NCBI RefSeq assembly: GCF_002287075.1
Contig: NZ_NSKE01000006.1
Coordinates: 186,001-250,000, forward strand
From: Fodinibius salipaludis
Lineage (GTDB): Bacteria > Bacteroidota > Rhodothermia > Balneolales > Balneolaceae
DNA length: 64,000 bases
Direction: 5' to 3'
Of the stretch, positions 53,454 through 62,167 are shown piece by piece; the stretch's first letter is position 1; every line of letters starts with the position of its first letter. Both the position numbers and the translations under genes were made by a program. Under the pieces are notes generated by a model that worked only from the letters and a program-made list of their open reading frames with translations, was not told the DNA's origin and did not search any database.

Positions 53454-54107
53454 TTATGGATTAATAGTAGCTAAAATTGTTTTTCCCGCCACGGCTTTTT
53501 CTCCTTCCGAGACATTTACCTCTACCTCCGGCGGAACAAGTATATCCATTCTGGAACCAAACTTCATCATCCCAAATCGCTTTCCAATCTCGAGCTTATC
53601 CCCTTTTTCAATATGATAAACAATTCTTCGTGCCAGAAGCCCGGTAATTTGCCGAAAAAATATTTTTGTCCCGGAGGGATGTTTAACTCCAAAGTCAGCA
53701 CGCTCGTTCAATTCTGAAGCACGATGATCATAAGCGGCAAGAAACATTCCCGGCTCGTATTCAAGATATTCCAACATTCCGGCTACCGGTATTCGGTTTA
53801 CATGGACATTAAGGGGCGACAGAAAAATACTTATCTGGGTAGCGGAGCCTTTTATATATCGATCTTCATCAACTTTTTTAATTTGTACAATATTCCCGTC
53901 GGCGGGAGAAAGTACCACATTTTCATCTGCAGTAATTTCGCGATCAGGATCACGAAAGAAGTATAAGATAAAAGCTACCAGCAGTGCCATTGCTGTATAC
54001 AGCAGGTAGGCCGTCCAGTGGGGCTCGATATATCGAGCGATACCACTTACGATAAGAGCAAAAATAAGGGTTACGAATATACTTGTATATCCCTCGCGTG
54101 CAAACAT
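53454..54107 (-). CDS. psd: Phosphatidylserine decarboxylase family protein
   Basis: Pyruvoyl enzyme that decarboxylates phosphatidylserine to phosphatidylethanolamine. The 217-residue short type has two N-terminal membrane helices (about 7-48), PADGNIVQIKKV, and FFLSPLNVHVNR-like IFLSPLNVHVNRIPV. The self-cleavage site is FGSRMD (cleavage expected between Gly and Ser). It lies between rseP and pssA, 15 bases after the rseP stop. Confidence 0.93.
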   Translation of the reverse strand: MFAREGYTSIFVTLIFALIVSGIARYIEPHWTAYLLYTAMALLVAFILYFFRDPDREITADENVVLSPADGNIVQIKKVDEDRYIKGSATQISIFLSPLNVHVNRIPVAGMLEYLEYEPGMFLAAYDHRASELNERADFGVKHPSGTKIFFRQITGLLARRIVYHIEKGDKLEIGKRFGMMKFGSRMDILVPPEVEVNVSEGEKAVAGKTILATINP

Positions 54108-54122
54108 ATATAAATAATTTAA

Positions 54123-55457
54123 TTAGCCGAACTGTCGCAGAATATCGTTAAAGGTAACAAAAATAAAGAGGGCTATAATCAGCAGAAAACCGATTTGTTG
54201 AAGTGCCATTCGTACTTTGGGTGATGGTTCGCGCCGGGTAATTCCCTCATAGATTAAAAACACCAAATGACCGCCATCAAGTACGGGTATTGGTAAAATA
54301 TTCATAATCGCCAGTGTTATACTCAAGAAGGCCGTAATATTCCAAAACCCAACAAAACCACCGGCGTCCGTCGCCTGTTTTGTGACGCTGGCAATAGCAA
54401 CCGGACCACCCAAATTGTCACGCACCGAAATATCACCTGAAAACATCTTGGAGAATCCCCCGAAAATTCCAGAAACTGTTTCATTCGTTCGATCAACACC
54501 TACATCAAGAGATGCCAATAAACCGTAATTAAATCGATCAACCTCAAAGACATCCATTGAAGGTGCATATATTCCCAACTTATTATCAGTACCAGGTTGG
54601 ATGGCAAATTCTAATTTCTGGCCTGAGCGGTCAACAAGAAGTGATACCGTATCTTTTGAGGAGGATATTTCCTGAACCAAGTGAGACCAATGCGAAACCT
54701 TTTCTCCATTAATCTGTATGATGCGATCCCCAGCCTGTAATCCTGCCTTATCAGCAGGTGTCCCTTCTGCAACTTGACTAATCTGGCTGGGATAAACATT
54801 AGCAAATGTAATTAAACCCTGTTGTCCAATCTCATCAAGTAAGCTATCGACCACAGCAATATTAACCTGTTCTCCATCTCTCATAACCGTGTAGCTAAGC
54901 GAAGATGACATCATTCTATCTGGAGAAAACAGATCCTGAAAATAAGGTACTTCTTCCCCATTCACGCCTACCAGCTTGTCACCAGATTGAAACCCCACTT
55001 GAGCTGCCAAAGAGTTTTCCGCAACGTAAATACTGTCTACGCTATCAAGCTTAACCTTCGTTTCCCCATTCGAAAAAGCCAACCCTGCATAAATTAGCAC
55101 ACCCAAAATCATATTAAAAATGACTCCCGCCGTAATTACAATCATCCGTTGCCACACCGGCTTACTCCGGTATTCCCAGGGCTTGGGTTCCTCATCCAGG
55201 TAGTCATCGTCCATGCTTTCATCGATCATGCCCGAAATTTTTACATATCCGCCCAACGGAGTAGCACCTATGCAGTAATCGGTCTCCCCTTTTTGGAAAC
55301 CCCAAATACGAGGCGGAAATCCGAGCGAGAATCGCTCTACACGCATCCCAAATAATTTCGCCGCCAAAAAGTGTCCCAATTCATGAAAGAACACCAAAAT
55401 TAAAAGAGCTGCGGCAAAAATTCCCAGCGTTGACAATAAACTTATAATCCATTCCAT
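54123..55457 (-). CDS. rseP: RseP-type site-2 zinc metalloprotease
   Basis: Intramembrane protease of the RIP family, often cleaving anti-sigma factors. The 444-residue protein has the metal motif HELGH (residues 25-29) and two PDZ domains in the periplasmic loop (near 130-200 and 215-290: IYAENSLAAQVGF, AEGTPADKAGLQAGDRIIQING). C-terminal NILPIPVLDGGHLVF contains the LDG metal site. It lies 15 bases after dxr. A transmembrane anti-sigma substrate is not evident in the window. Confidence 0.95.
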   Translation of the reverse strand: MEWIISLLSTLGIFAAALLILVFFHELGHFLAAKLFGMRVERFSLGFPPRIWGFQKGETDYCIGATPLGGYVKISGMIDESMDDDYLDEEPKPWEYRSKPVWQRMIVITAGVIFNMILGVLIYAGLAFSNGETKVKLDSVDSIYVAENSLAAQVGFQSGDKLVGVNGEEVPYFQDLFSPDRMMSSSLSYTVMRDGEQVNIAVVDSLLDEIGQQGLITFANVYPSQISQVAEGTPADKAGLQAGDRIIQINGEKVSHWSHLVQEISSSKDTVSLLVDRSGQKLEFAIQPGTDNKLGIYAPSMDVFEVDRFNYGLLASLDVGVDRTNETVSGIFGGFSKMFSGDISVRDNLGGPVAIASVTKQATDAGGFVGFWNITAFLSITLAIMNILPIPVLDGGHLVFLIYEGITRREPSPKVRMALQQIGFLLIIALFIFVTFNDILRQFG

Positions 55458-55472
55458 GAAACAAAGTAGTTC

Positions 55473-56624
55473 TTAAACAGTTAATGCCAGTTTTCTGGCT
55501 TGTTGATCTATATTTTTCAGTGATTCTAACGTAACAGATCCCGAATTATTTAATTGATCCAAACACGATTCAATGACTCTCGGGATATCAATATACGTAA
55601 TTTCTTTATTCAGAAAGCGCTCTACTGCTATCTCGTTGGCCGCATTCAATATGGCCGGGGCCAATCCGCCCTCTTCGATAGCTTCGATAGCTAAACGTAA
55701 GCAGGGAAACCGATCATAGTCAACCGGTTCAAATGTCAAATCAAAGGCTGACTGCCAGTCCAATCGCGGAGCATCAAGAGCTACACGTTCCGGATACGTA
55801 AGCGCATACAAAATAGGAACCTTCATTGTTGGTGGCCCCATCTGTGCTTTGCTTGATCCATCCGTAAATGTTACAACCGAATGGATTACACTCTGTGGAT
55901 GCACAACCGCTTCAATTTTATCCAGCGGCATGTCAAACATCCAGTGTGCTTCAATTATTTCGAGTCCCTTATTCATCATTGTGGCCGAATCGATGGTTAT
56001 TTTTGCCCCCATCGACCAGTTGGGATGATCGAGCGCATCATCCACCGTAATATCCCGCATCTGTTTTTTTGACCATGTGCGGAATGGTCCGCCACTGGCC
56101 GTAATAACCAGCTTTTCTATTTTGTCAAGCGGTTCGCCCACCAAGCACTGCAACATCGCACTATGTTCAGAATCTACCGGGATGAGCTGGCTCCTGTCAT
56201 CTTTAATAAGCTCATTGATGATTTCTCCGCCAACCACGAGTGATTCTTTATTGGCCAGGGCCACTTTCTTTCCTGCCTTTAAGGCCTCAATAGTAGGCTC
56301 AAAACCTGAATATCCTACCAAGCTATTTAGAATCACATCGGCATCATCAAGTGTAGCAAGGTCAAGCAGCTGCTCATACCCAACAAGCAATTCTGTTTCT
56401 GAGGGCATTCTTTTATCTAATTCATCAGCATATTGCTCGTTGGCAACCAGCGCATATCGGGGGTGAAATTCCCGAACCTGTTCTAACAGCTTTTGCCAGC
56501 TGCTGTTACAGCTAATCCCCAGCACATTGAAGCGATCCGGATGCTCCCGAACTATTTGCAATGCCTGTTCACCGATCGATCCGGTGGAGCCCAATATGAC
56601 AATATTCTTCTGTTTCAAAAGCAC
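55473..56624 (-). CDS. dxr: 1-deoxy-D-xylulose-5-phosphate reductoisomerase
   Basis: Second step of the MEP isoprenoid pathway. The start is GTG at 56624. The 383-residue protein has the NADPH motif VILGSTGSIGEQAL, the metal/substrate block PVDSEHSAMLQCL, and ASGGPFRTWS and MNKGLEIIEAHWMF. It begins an apparent dxr-rseP-psd-pssA operon with 15-16 base gaps. Isoprenoids made here could feed the phytoene/squalene synthase at 12.8-13.8 kb. Confidence 0.97.
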   Translation of the reverse strand: MLLKQKNIVILGSTGSIGEQALQIVREHPDRFNVLGISCNSSWQKLLEQVREFHPRYALVANEQYADELDKRMPSETELLVGYEQLLDLATLDDADVILNSLVGYSGFEPTIEALKAGKKVALANKESLVVGGEIINELIKDDRSQLIPVDSEHSAMLQCLVGEPLDKIEKLVITASGGPFRTWSKKQMRDITVDDALDHPNWSMGAKITIDSATMMNKGLEIIEAHWMFDMPLDKIEAVVHPQSVIHSVVTFTDGSSKAQMGPPTMKVPILYALTYPERVALDAPRLDWQSAFDLTFEPVDYDRFPCLRLAIEAIEEGGLAPAILNAANEIAVERFLNKEITYIDIPRVIESCLDQLNNSGSVTLESLKNIDQQARKLALTV

Positions 56625-56702
56625 TAATTCAGTTTCAAAATAGCTCTGAAGATAGATAAAATGAGATAGAACTCAGAATCATTTATCCCGTAAAAAATTC
56701 AG

Positions 56703-57602
56703 TCAATACTCCATTTCTTTGGCCGTTCTATACATCAACGCATGGGCCAAAACAGTCTCTTCAAGAGTAGGGGCATAACCTCCCGAAAGTAGCAAAACAA
56801 GAGGCAGGTCCTGGGCCACCACTTTTTGAATCACTATTCGGTCGCGACGTTGCAGTCCTTTCTTTGATAAAGACAGCCGGCCAAAATGATCGGTTTCCAG
56901 CGGATCAATTCCACCCAAATAAAATACCAAATCGGGATTAAAATCGTCAAAAATGGTATCTAAAGCATCCCCCAACGTTTTTAGGTATTGGTCGTCCTTG
57001 GTGTTATCGGGTAACCCAATATCAAGCGTTGAGGGTGGCTTCTTGAACGGGTAGTTCTTTTCGCCATGCAGTGAAAATGTAAACACATGAGGATTATCGT
57101 TAAAAATAGCGGCCGTTCCGTTCCCCTGATGCACATCACAATCGATAACTAAAATATTTTTGGCCCACATTGATTGCTGCAACACCTCGATCGCTACGGC
57201 AACATCGTTAAAAACACAGAATCCTTCTCCGAAATCAGTCATTGCATGATGAGTACCACCAGCCAGATTTCCAGCTATTCCATCCTGTAAAGCCATTATC
57301 GCTGCATTGATCGTGCCCTGTACTGCCAATCGCGATCGAATCGCTAATCGTTTTGACCACGGTAATCCTAATTGACGTAATTTCTTTTTTCCAAGATCTC
57401 CATTCATAATTCCATTCGCATAATCCCGGGTGTGCACCATCTGTAAATTAGCCATATCCACCATCGACGGGGAAACGACCTCGGAGGAATCAATAATATT
57501 TTCTTCCAACAGATAGCGATGCAAACCCTTAAATTTTTTCATTGGAAAAATATGTTCCTCAGGAAGAGGTGCATAATATCCCGGTGCGTAAGAAACTCTC
57601 AA
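56703..57602 (-). CDS. Histone-deacetylase-like deacetylase
   Basis: This 299-residue zinc deacetylase (acetoin utilisation/HDAC family) has AGGTHHAMTDFGEGFCVFNDVAVA and ILVIDCDVHQGNGTA with metal-binding residues, and YLGGIDPLETDHFGRLSLS. Bacterial members act on acetylpolyamines or small acetylated molecules, and the substrate is unknown. The predicted start is a TTG at 57602, 12 bases after the pgeF stop. Confidence 0.9.
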   Translation of the reverse strand: MRVSYAPGYYAPLPEEHIFPMKKFKGLHRYLLEENIIDSSEVVSPSMVDMANLQMVHTRDYANGIMNGDLGKKKLRQLGLPWSKRLAIRSRLAVQGTINAAIMALQDGIAGNLAGGTHHAMTDFGEGFCVFNDVAVAIEVLQQSMWAKNILVIDCDVHQGNGTAAIFNDNPHVFTFSLHGEKNYPFKKPPSTLDIGLPDNTKDDQYLKTLGDALDTIFDDFNPDLVFYLGGIDPLETDHFGRLSLSKKGLQRRDRIVIQKVVAQDLPLVLLLSGGYAPTLEETVLAHALMYRTAKEMEY

Positions 57603-57614
57603 TATTCTACGGTA

Positions 57615-58379
57615 TTACTCTGAAATTTGTATTAAAGCTAACATTCGTCCGCTTTTATTTCCTTCTCGACGATAGGAATAAAATTTTTCGGCTTCACCGA
57701 TAGTGCATTCCTCACATATTTCTATCTGATTACCGGGTATGCCCTTATCCAAAAGCTGATGCCTTATAAAGCTTTTCAAATCCACATGGGGTTTTTCAAA
57801 ATCGGTATTGTTCACAAACTGATCAGGAAACTGATCGGCAACTTCGATCCCAACCTCAAAATTTTTTAACGATAAACAGGGACTTACAAATGATTTTATT
57901 TTTGATGCTTCCGCTCCCTGTTCTTTCATTTTTTTAATTCCTCGAGGAATAATATCTCCCACAGCACCGCGCCAACCGGCATGAAGTGCTGCTATCACCT
58001 TATTTTCGGCATCCCACAATAATACCGCAGCACAATCCGCCACCTGTATGGCCAGTGTTAAGCCCGGTACCTTAGTTACCAACCCATCCGTCGAAGGATA
58101 TGTTCCTCCCTCGGTAACAAATTGTACCCTATTACTATGCACCTGGTCAGCATAGGCCACCCAATCGGAATCAATATCTAAGCTACTGAGTAAAGCTAAC
58201 CTGTTCCGGGCAACTTGCTCTTTATTCTCCGGAGTATTAAAACCCAGATTCAATCCTGCAATGGCTTGACCCGGGCGTTCGAACTCTTGGTTTTTAAGCG
58301 TAAACCAAGCTCGTATATCTTTTTCATCTCGAAGAATCCGGGGAACAATAACAGAGAAATCAGTTTTCAAGTTTTTCAT
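57615..58379 (-). CDS. pgeF: Laccase-domain purine nucleoside phosphorylase/PgeF
   Basis: This 254-residue protein of the YfiH/DUF152 family corrects misincorporated muramyl peptide or acts on purine nucleosides. It shows YADQVHSNRVQFVTEGG, CAAVLLWD and the metal-binding AALHAGWRGAVGDII, with a C-terminal FYSYRREGNKSGRM. The start overlaps the aroE stop by 20 bases, so both are translated from one mRNA. Confidence 0.88.
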   Translation of the reverse strand: MKNLKTDFSVIVPRILRDEKDIRAWFTLKNQEFERPGQAIAGLNLGFNTPENKEQVARNRLALLSSLDIDSDWVAYADQVHSNRVQFVTEGGTYPSTDGLVTKVPGLTLAIQVADCAAVLLWDAENKVIAALHAGWRGAVGDIIPRGIKKMKEQGAEASKIKSFVSPCLSLKNFEVGIEVADQFPDQFVNNTDFEKPHVDLKSFIRHQLLDKGIPGNQIEICEECTIGEAEKFYSYRREGNKSGRMLALIQISE

Positions 58380-59220
58380 AAAGCGTATCTCTCACAATAT
58401 TAATGGGAAACGGATAACCGGTCCACAGTTTAAAAGACTCGCTGCCCTGTTGGATTAACATCTCCAGTCCATCAATCATTTGGGCACCGGCCTCAGAAGC
58501 TTGTTTTAAGAATTTAGTCTCAACAGGATTATACACAATATCGTAACATATTTTAGCTTCAAGATATTGCTTCTCCTCATCGCGAACCGGAGATGAATCA
58601 ATTTTGGGATCCATCCCAAGGGGCGTGGTATTTACAATTAACAATGCCTCCTCTGCAAATGAAGTCCAATTTTCGTAGGATACAATTTGTACCCGGCGAT
58701 TATCACGGTACGAAGTAATGCGGTTAGGTGACCGCGATACCAAAAACATTTCTTCCAGCCCCATTTCTGTTAATCCATATACAATAGCCCGAGCTGCGCC
58801 TCCTGTTCCAAAAACTACAGCTGATGCCCCCTCCAGTTCAAATTCATAAGGTTGCAGCGGTTCTGTGAAACCGGCATAATCTGTATTGTATCCCTCAAGC
58901 TGATAATCATTTTTAACAATCGTATTTACAGCACCAATTTTTTGAGCCGAAACATCAATAGAATCCAAATAATTGGCAATCGATTGTTTATAGGGTATAG
59001 TAACATTGGCTCCCAAAAAAGAATCCCTATTAAAAAAAGAAGCTAAATCAATAAGCTCTTTGCTTTGTACATCTATTGCATGATACTCTGCCTCTATATC
59101 ATAGTGCTGTAAAGCAATATTATGCATTAATGGCGACCAGCTGTGCTCCACCGGATGGCCAAGGAGTACATAATTCGGATGATTACTTTTTGGACTCTGG
59201 ATAAATTGAGAAAGGGTCAT
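58360..59220 (-). CDS. aroE: Shikimate dehydrogenase
   Basis: Reduces 3-dehydroshikimate in the route to chorismate, precursor of Trp. The start is taken as ATG 59220 (MTLSQFIQSP). An upstream in-frame Met at 59262 lies within a terminator hairpin and is unlikely. The 286-residue protein has LGHPVEHSWSPLMHN, GANVTIPYKQSI with catalytic Lys, NTDYAGF and the NADP motif FGTGGAARAIVY. Not clustered with the trp operon but in the same window. Confidence 0.94.
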   Translation of the reverse strand: MTLSQFIQSPKSNHPNYVLLGHPVEHSWSPLMHNIALQHYDIEAEYHAIDVQSKELIDLASFFNRDSFLGANVTIPYKQSIANYLDSIDVSAQKIGAVNTIVKNDYQLEGYNTDYAGFTEPLQPYEFELEGASAVVFGTGGAARAIVYGLTEMGLEEMFLVSRSPNRITSYRDNRRVQIVSYENWTSFAEEALLIVNTTPLGMDPKIDSSPVRDEEKQYLEAKICYDIVYNPVETKFLKQASEAGAQMIDGLEMLIQQGSESFKLWTGYPFPINIVRDTLYEKLEN

Positions 59221-59233
59221 ATATTTTATAGAC

Positions 59234-59262
59234 AAAAAAAATGCGCACTTTTCAGTGCGCAT
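59234..59262 (-). terminator. Rho-independent terminator after the SRPBCC gene
   Basis: Minus strand ATGCGCACT-GAAA-AGTGCGCAT (59241-59262), a perfect 9-base stem with a GAAA tetraloop, followed by eight T residues (59234-59241 region). It ends the SRPBCC transcript 28 bases after its stop, and lies just upstream of the true aroE start. Confidence 0.93.
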
Positions 59263-59289
59263 CTAACAAGTTATTAAATATGTAACTAA

Positions 59290-59808
59290 TTATGCTGCCG
59301 CTTCTTCTTCAGCTTCTTCTGCTTTAGCCTCAGCTTCTGCTTCCTCCTCTTCAATTTTTGCAAGAGTATCATCAGCTTTTTGCTTAAAAGTACCATCCTC
59401 AGCCTCATCCTTAAATCGCTGGAGATCTTTTTTCATCTGAGCGGGAAGCCCCTTAATAAAGTTGGCTAATTCTTCATCAGGCTCTCCATAAAACGTTCGG
59501 TAATCGAGACTAAAATCAACTCGTGTACGTTCTCCATTATCAAGCGGTGTAAAACGAATTGTTCCGGTTTGGTTCAGATTACCATTAATTGTAATCCAAG
59601 CGAAACGGGTATTTCGTAAATCATCAATGATGTTGGTTGTCCATTCGAAATTTTCACCACCGAGAGTTGTAGAAAGTTCGAATGTTTGAGAATTTATCTT
59701 GTTGACGTTTTCAATTCGTTCAAAGAAGTGAGGAAAGTAAGCTGGATCACTTAAGTATTCATAGACTTTGGCTAGAGGCAGGTCAACTTCAATTCTTTCG
59801 TGCGCCAT
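59290..59808 (-). CDS. SRPBCC (polyketide cyclase-like) family protein
   Basis: A 172-residue protein with a START/Bet v1-like helix-grip domain in the first 130 residues (VDLPLAKVYEYLSDPAYFPHFFERIE, FEWTTNIIDDLRNTRFAWITI). An unusual tail of Ala and Glu (EEEEAEAEAKAEEAEEEAAA) follows. The family binds hydrophobic ligands or lipids, and the function here is unknown. Probably monocistronic: a terminator follows, and an inverted repeat lies in the leader. Confidence 0.85.
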   Translation of the reverse strand: MAHERIEVDLPLAKVYEYLSDPAYFPHFFERIENVNKINSQTFELSTTLGGENFEWTTNIIDDLRNTRFAWITINGNLNQTGTIRFTPLDNGERTRVDFSLDYRTFYGEPDEELANFIKGLPAQMKKDLQRFKDEAEDGTFKQKADDTLAKIEEEEAEAEAKAEEAEEEAAA

Positions 59809-59837
59809 AATTTATACTTCGGAGTTGGTTAAAATTA

Positions 59838-59874
59838 AAAATTGAAAGATTTTTCTAAGGAGATTTTCAATTTT
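59838..59874. repeat. Inverted repeat upstream of the SRPBCC gene
   Basis: AAAATTGAAA (59838-59847) and TTTCAATTTT (59865-59874) are perfect inverted copies 17 bases apart in the AT-rich leader. They could be an operator or mRNA hairpin. AT-rich composition makes chance likely. Confidence 0.35.
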
Positions 59875-60088
59875 GTAGTAAGGTTAATCCACAATGCGAT
59901 AAAGATAAGCATTTTATCCGTTTTCAGCAATAATTTTCGTCTTTAAGTTTGATTATTAATTTCTAACATGGATAATATTTTCTGCATTGAGAGTCTCTGC
60001 ACCCCAAAAATTATTCAAGGGAGAGGACTTCGTAGCAAAAAATAGATTCTTTCCCCTTGAAATTAAAAACCCCGCGAAGAGTCTATTG

Positions 60089-60694
60089 CTAAGAATAATA
60101 CCTTCCATTCAAACATTGCCAAATTTGCTCATGTACCTCAGATACGGTTTCAGTTGCATCAACCGTAAAAAAACGATCTTCATGTTCTGCCAGCTTATCA
60201 TATCCCCTAATCACTTTTTCGAAGAAATCATCTCCCGCCAGCTCCATTCTATCTTTTGTTTCAGCCATTCTTTTCTTGGCATCAGTCAGCGACAATTTCA
60301 TATATATAGTTAGGTCGGGCTTACGTTTATGGCTGGCAATATCATTAAGCTTATATATCTCTTGAAGAGGTATTGACTCTCTTCCATGCCCTTGGTAAGC
60401 CGTTGTTGAATCAAAAAAACGATCTAAGATTATAACTTTACCCTCTTTGAGTCCCGGCATTACATTTTCTGCCATCAATTGGGAGCGAGCTGCAGAAAAT
60501 AACAACAGCTCTGTTACAGAATCGATTTGGAAATCGGGATTAAGCAAAATCTCCCTGATCCGTTCCGACACAATGGGGCCACCAGGATCTCGGTACACCT
60601 CGACGCGGGCACCTTTTTTTTCAAGTCGATGCCTTAATTTCTCTATCTGAGTAGATTTACCGCTTCCATCAATCCCCTCGAAGGTTATAAACAC
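60089..60694 (-). CDS. tmk: Thymidylate kinase
   Basis: Phosphorylates dTMP to dTDP. The 201-residue protein has P-loop EGIDGSGKST (6-15), the DR(F/Y) motif in ILDRFFDSTTAYQGHGR and the LID-containing PDLTIYMKLSLTDAKKRM. Length is normal. It lies 104 bases downstream of the PspC gene. Confidence 0.96.
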   Translation of the reverse strand: MFITFEGIDGSGKSTQIEKLRHRLEKKGARVEVYRDPGGPIVSERIREILLNPDFQIDSVTELLLFSAARSQLMAENVMPGLKEGKVIILDRFFDSTTAYQGHGRESIPLQEIYKLNDIASHKRKPDLTIYMKLSLTDAKKRMAETKDRMELAGDDFFEKVIRGYDKLAEHEDRFFTVDATETVSEVHEQIWQCLNGRYYS

Positions 60695-60797
60695 GTCATC
60701 TCATTTTATATTCGAAAAATGTTTCCTAAATATAAGAATCATCTAAGTTTCAACGAATTTGTTTTGATAATATCAGGATATATACTCCGAAGAAATA

Positions 60798-61508
60798 CTA
60801 AAACTCAAAGTCATCCATCATTTCAGGAGGCTCTTTGTCCAACGCTATAGCAAGTGCAATATAGATAAGCAGCGAGGTTCCTCCCCCTGCAAACAACGTG
60901 ATGATAAACAACGCTCGTATTACTCCGGCACTAATACCAAAGTATTTACCCAATCCACCGCAAACACCTGCTATCTTTTTGTTCGTTCGGGATTTGTACA
61001 GCTTTTTAGTTTGTTTGAAAGCATAACTATCAAATTGAGACTTGCTTCCTGAAGAGGTGCCTTTCTTTTTCCCTTTACGCCTGCTCTCCGATCCCAAATC
61101 ATTATTTAAAGTAAAATCTTCTTCTGAATCCTGATCATCTGATGCCCCAAAGTCATAATCAAAATCATAGTTTTCAGAAGACTGCTGCTTCTTTTTTGAC
61201 TTCTTTTTATCTCCAACAAAATAACCGAATCCCACCATTGTGACAATAACCCCTCCTATAAGAGGCAATATTTCAATAAGTCCGGATAAGTCAGGACCAA
61301 TAGACAGCCCTATTGTTTGGATAATAAAGATCATCCCTACAAAGAACATGGCAATACCTACAATTGTTGAAAAATTCCAGATATTTGTATTTGACTTCTT
61401 CTCATCTTCGAGAAATTCATGCATTGTGGCCTGAAGTTCATGAGACTCAAAGTCCATCAAAGAATCAGAATACTGTTGCTTCGTCCGCTGTTTCATATGA
61501 TCTGCCAT
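60798..61508 (-). CDS. PspC-domain membrane protein
   Basis: This 236-residue protein has two N-terminal membrane helices at about residues 47-70 and 80-100, a charged linker with poly-Lys/Ser, and a C-terminal PspC domain (KLYKSRTNKKIAGVCGGLGKYFGISAGVIRALFIITLFAGGG) with one more helix. PspC proteins sense cell-envelope stress. No pspA or toxin-like partner is nearby. Confidence 0.88.
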   Translation of the reverse strand: MADHMKQRTKQQYSDSLMDFESHELQATMHEFLEDEKKSNTNIWNFSTIVGIAMFFVGMIFIIQTIGLSIGPDLSGLIEILPLIGGVIVTMVGFGYFVGDKKKSKKKQQSSENYDFDYDFGASDDQDSEEDFTLNNDLGSESRRKGKKKGTSSGSKSQFDSYAFKQTKKLYKSRTNKKIAGVCGGLGKYFGISAGVIRALFIITLFAGGGTSLLIYIALAIALDKEPPEMMDDFEF

Positions 61509-61589
61509 AAGTTAATGCCCATTATTATGTTGTTAACAGCAAGCATTACGTAAGAATATGGGTATGTGTTACATCTATTAGCAAGCTAT

Positions 61590-62165
61590 TTAATTCGGAG
61601 TCAATATACGTTTTTCTGTAATAATTTTATCCAACGGAATATCAAAATTCTCAGTCGGAAGCTGTTCCACGATATTGATATCAAACAAGAGTCCTATTTT
61701 GAGGCAATCAACATCTTTTAGAAAGCGGTCATAAAAACCTTCTCCATATCCAATGCGATTACACTGCTCATCTCCTCCTACCATGGGAACGATCACAAGA
61801 TCAATAGCTTCCGGAGTAACCTCCTCCCCCTGGGTTGGCTCCATAACACCCCATTTGTTTTCTTTGAGATCAGAATATGAGTCTAACCGAATATGCGTAA
61901 GAGTACCACTTTCAAAATTTGTTACCGGTACTACCACATCCCGGCCTCGTGCAATCATCTCTTTAATGAGGACCCGGGTTTCGACTTCTCGGCGCTTATT
62001 CATCGACACATAACAATGAATAGTTTCAGCATCTTGGTACTCTTTCCGCTCTTTTAATTCCTCGATGATATCAGCAGAAGCACCATAAAATTCAGGCTCA
62101 GGAATAGATTCCCTTTGTTGTAATAGATGCTGTCGTAATTCTTCTTTCTTTTTATTCTTAGCCAA
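61590..62165 (-). CDS. 5-formyltetrahydrofolate cyclo-ligase
   Basis: ATP-dependent conversion of 5-formyl- to 5,10-methenyl-THF. The 191-residue protein matches the family: LRQHLLQQRESIPEPE, CYVSMNKRREVETRVL, and C-terminal VVPMVGGDEQCNRIGYGEGFYDRFLKDV with the GYGxGxYDR ATP site. It starts 2 bases after the bshC stop. Confidence 0.94.
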   Translation of the reverse strand: MAKNKKKEELRQHLLQQRESIPEPEFYGASADIIEELKERKEYQDAETIHCYVSMNKRREVETRVLIKEMIARGRDVVVPVTNFESGTLTHIRLDSYSDLKENKWGVMEPTQGEEVTPEAIDLVIVPMVGGDEQCNRIGYGEGFYDRFLKDVDCLKIGLLFDINIVEQLPTENFDIPLDKIITEKRILTPN

Positions 62166-62167
62166 AA

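Noticed and set aside
59221-59262. A 14-residue extension of AroE
   Set aside because: It would be read from the terminator stem of the upstream gene; the ATG at 59220 fits the family start.
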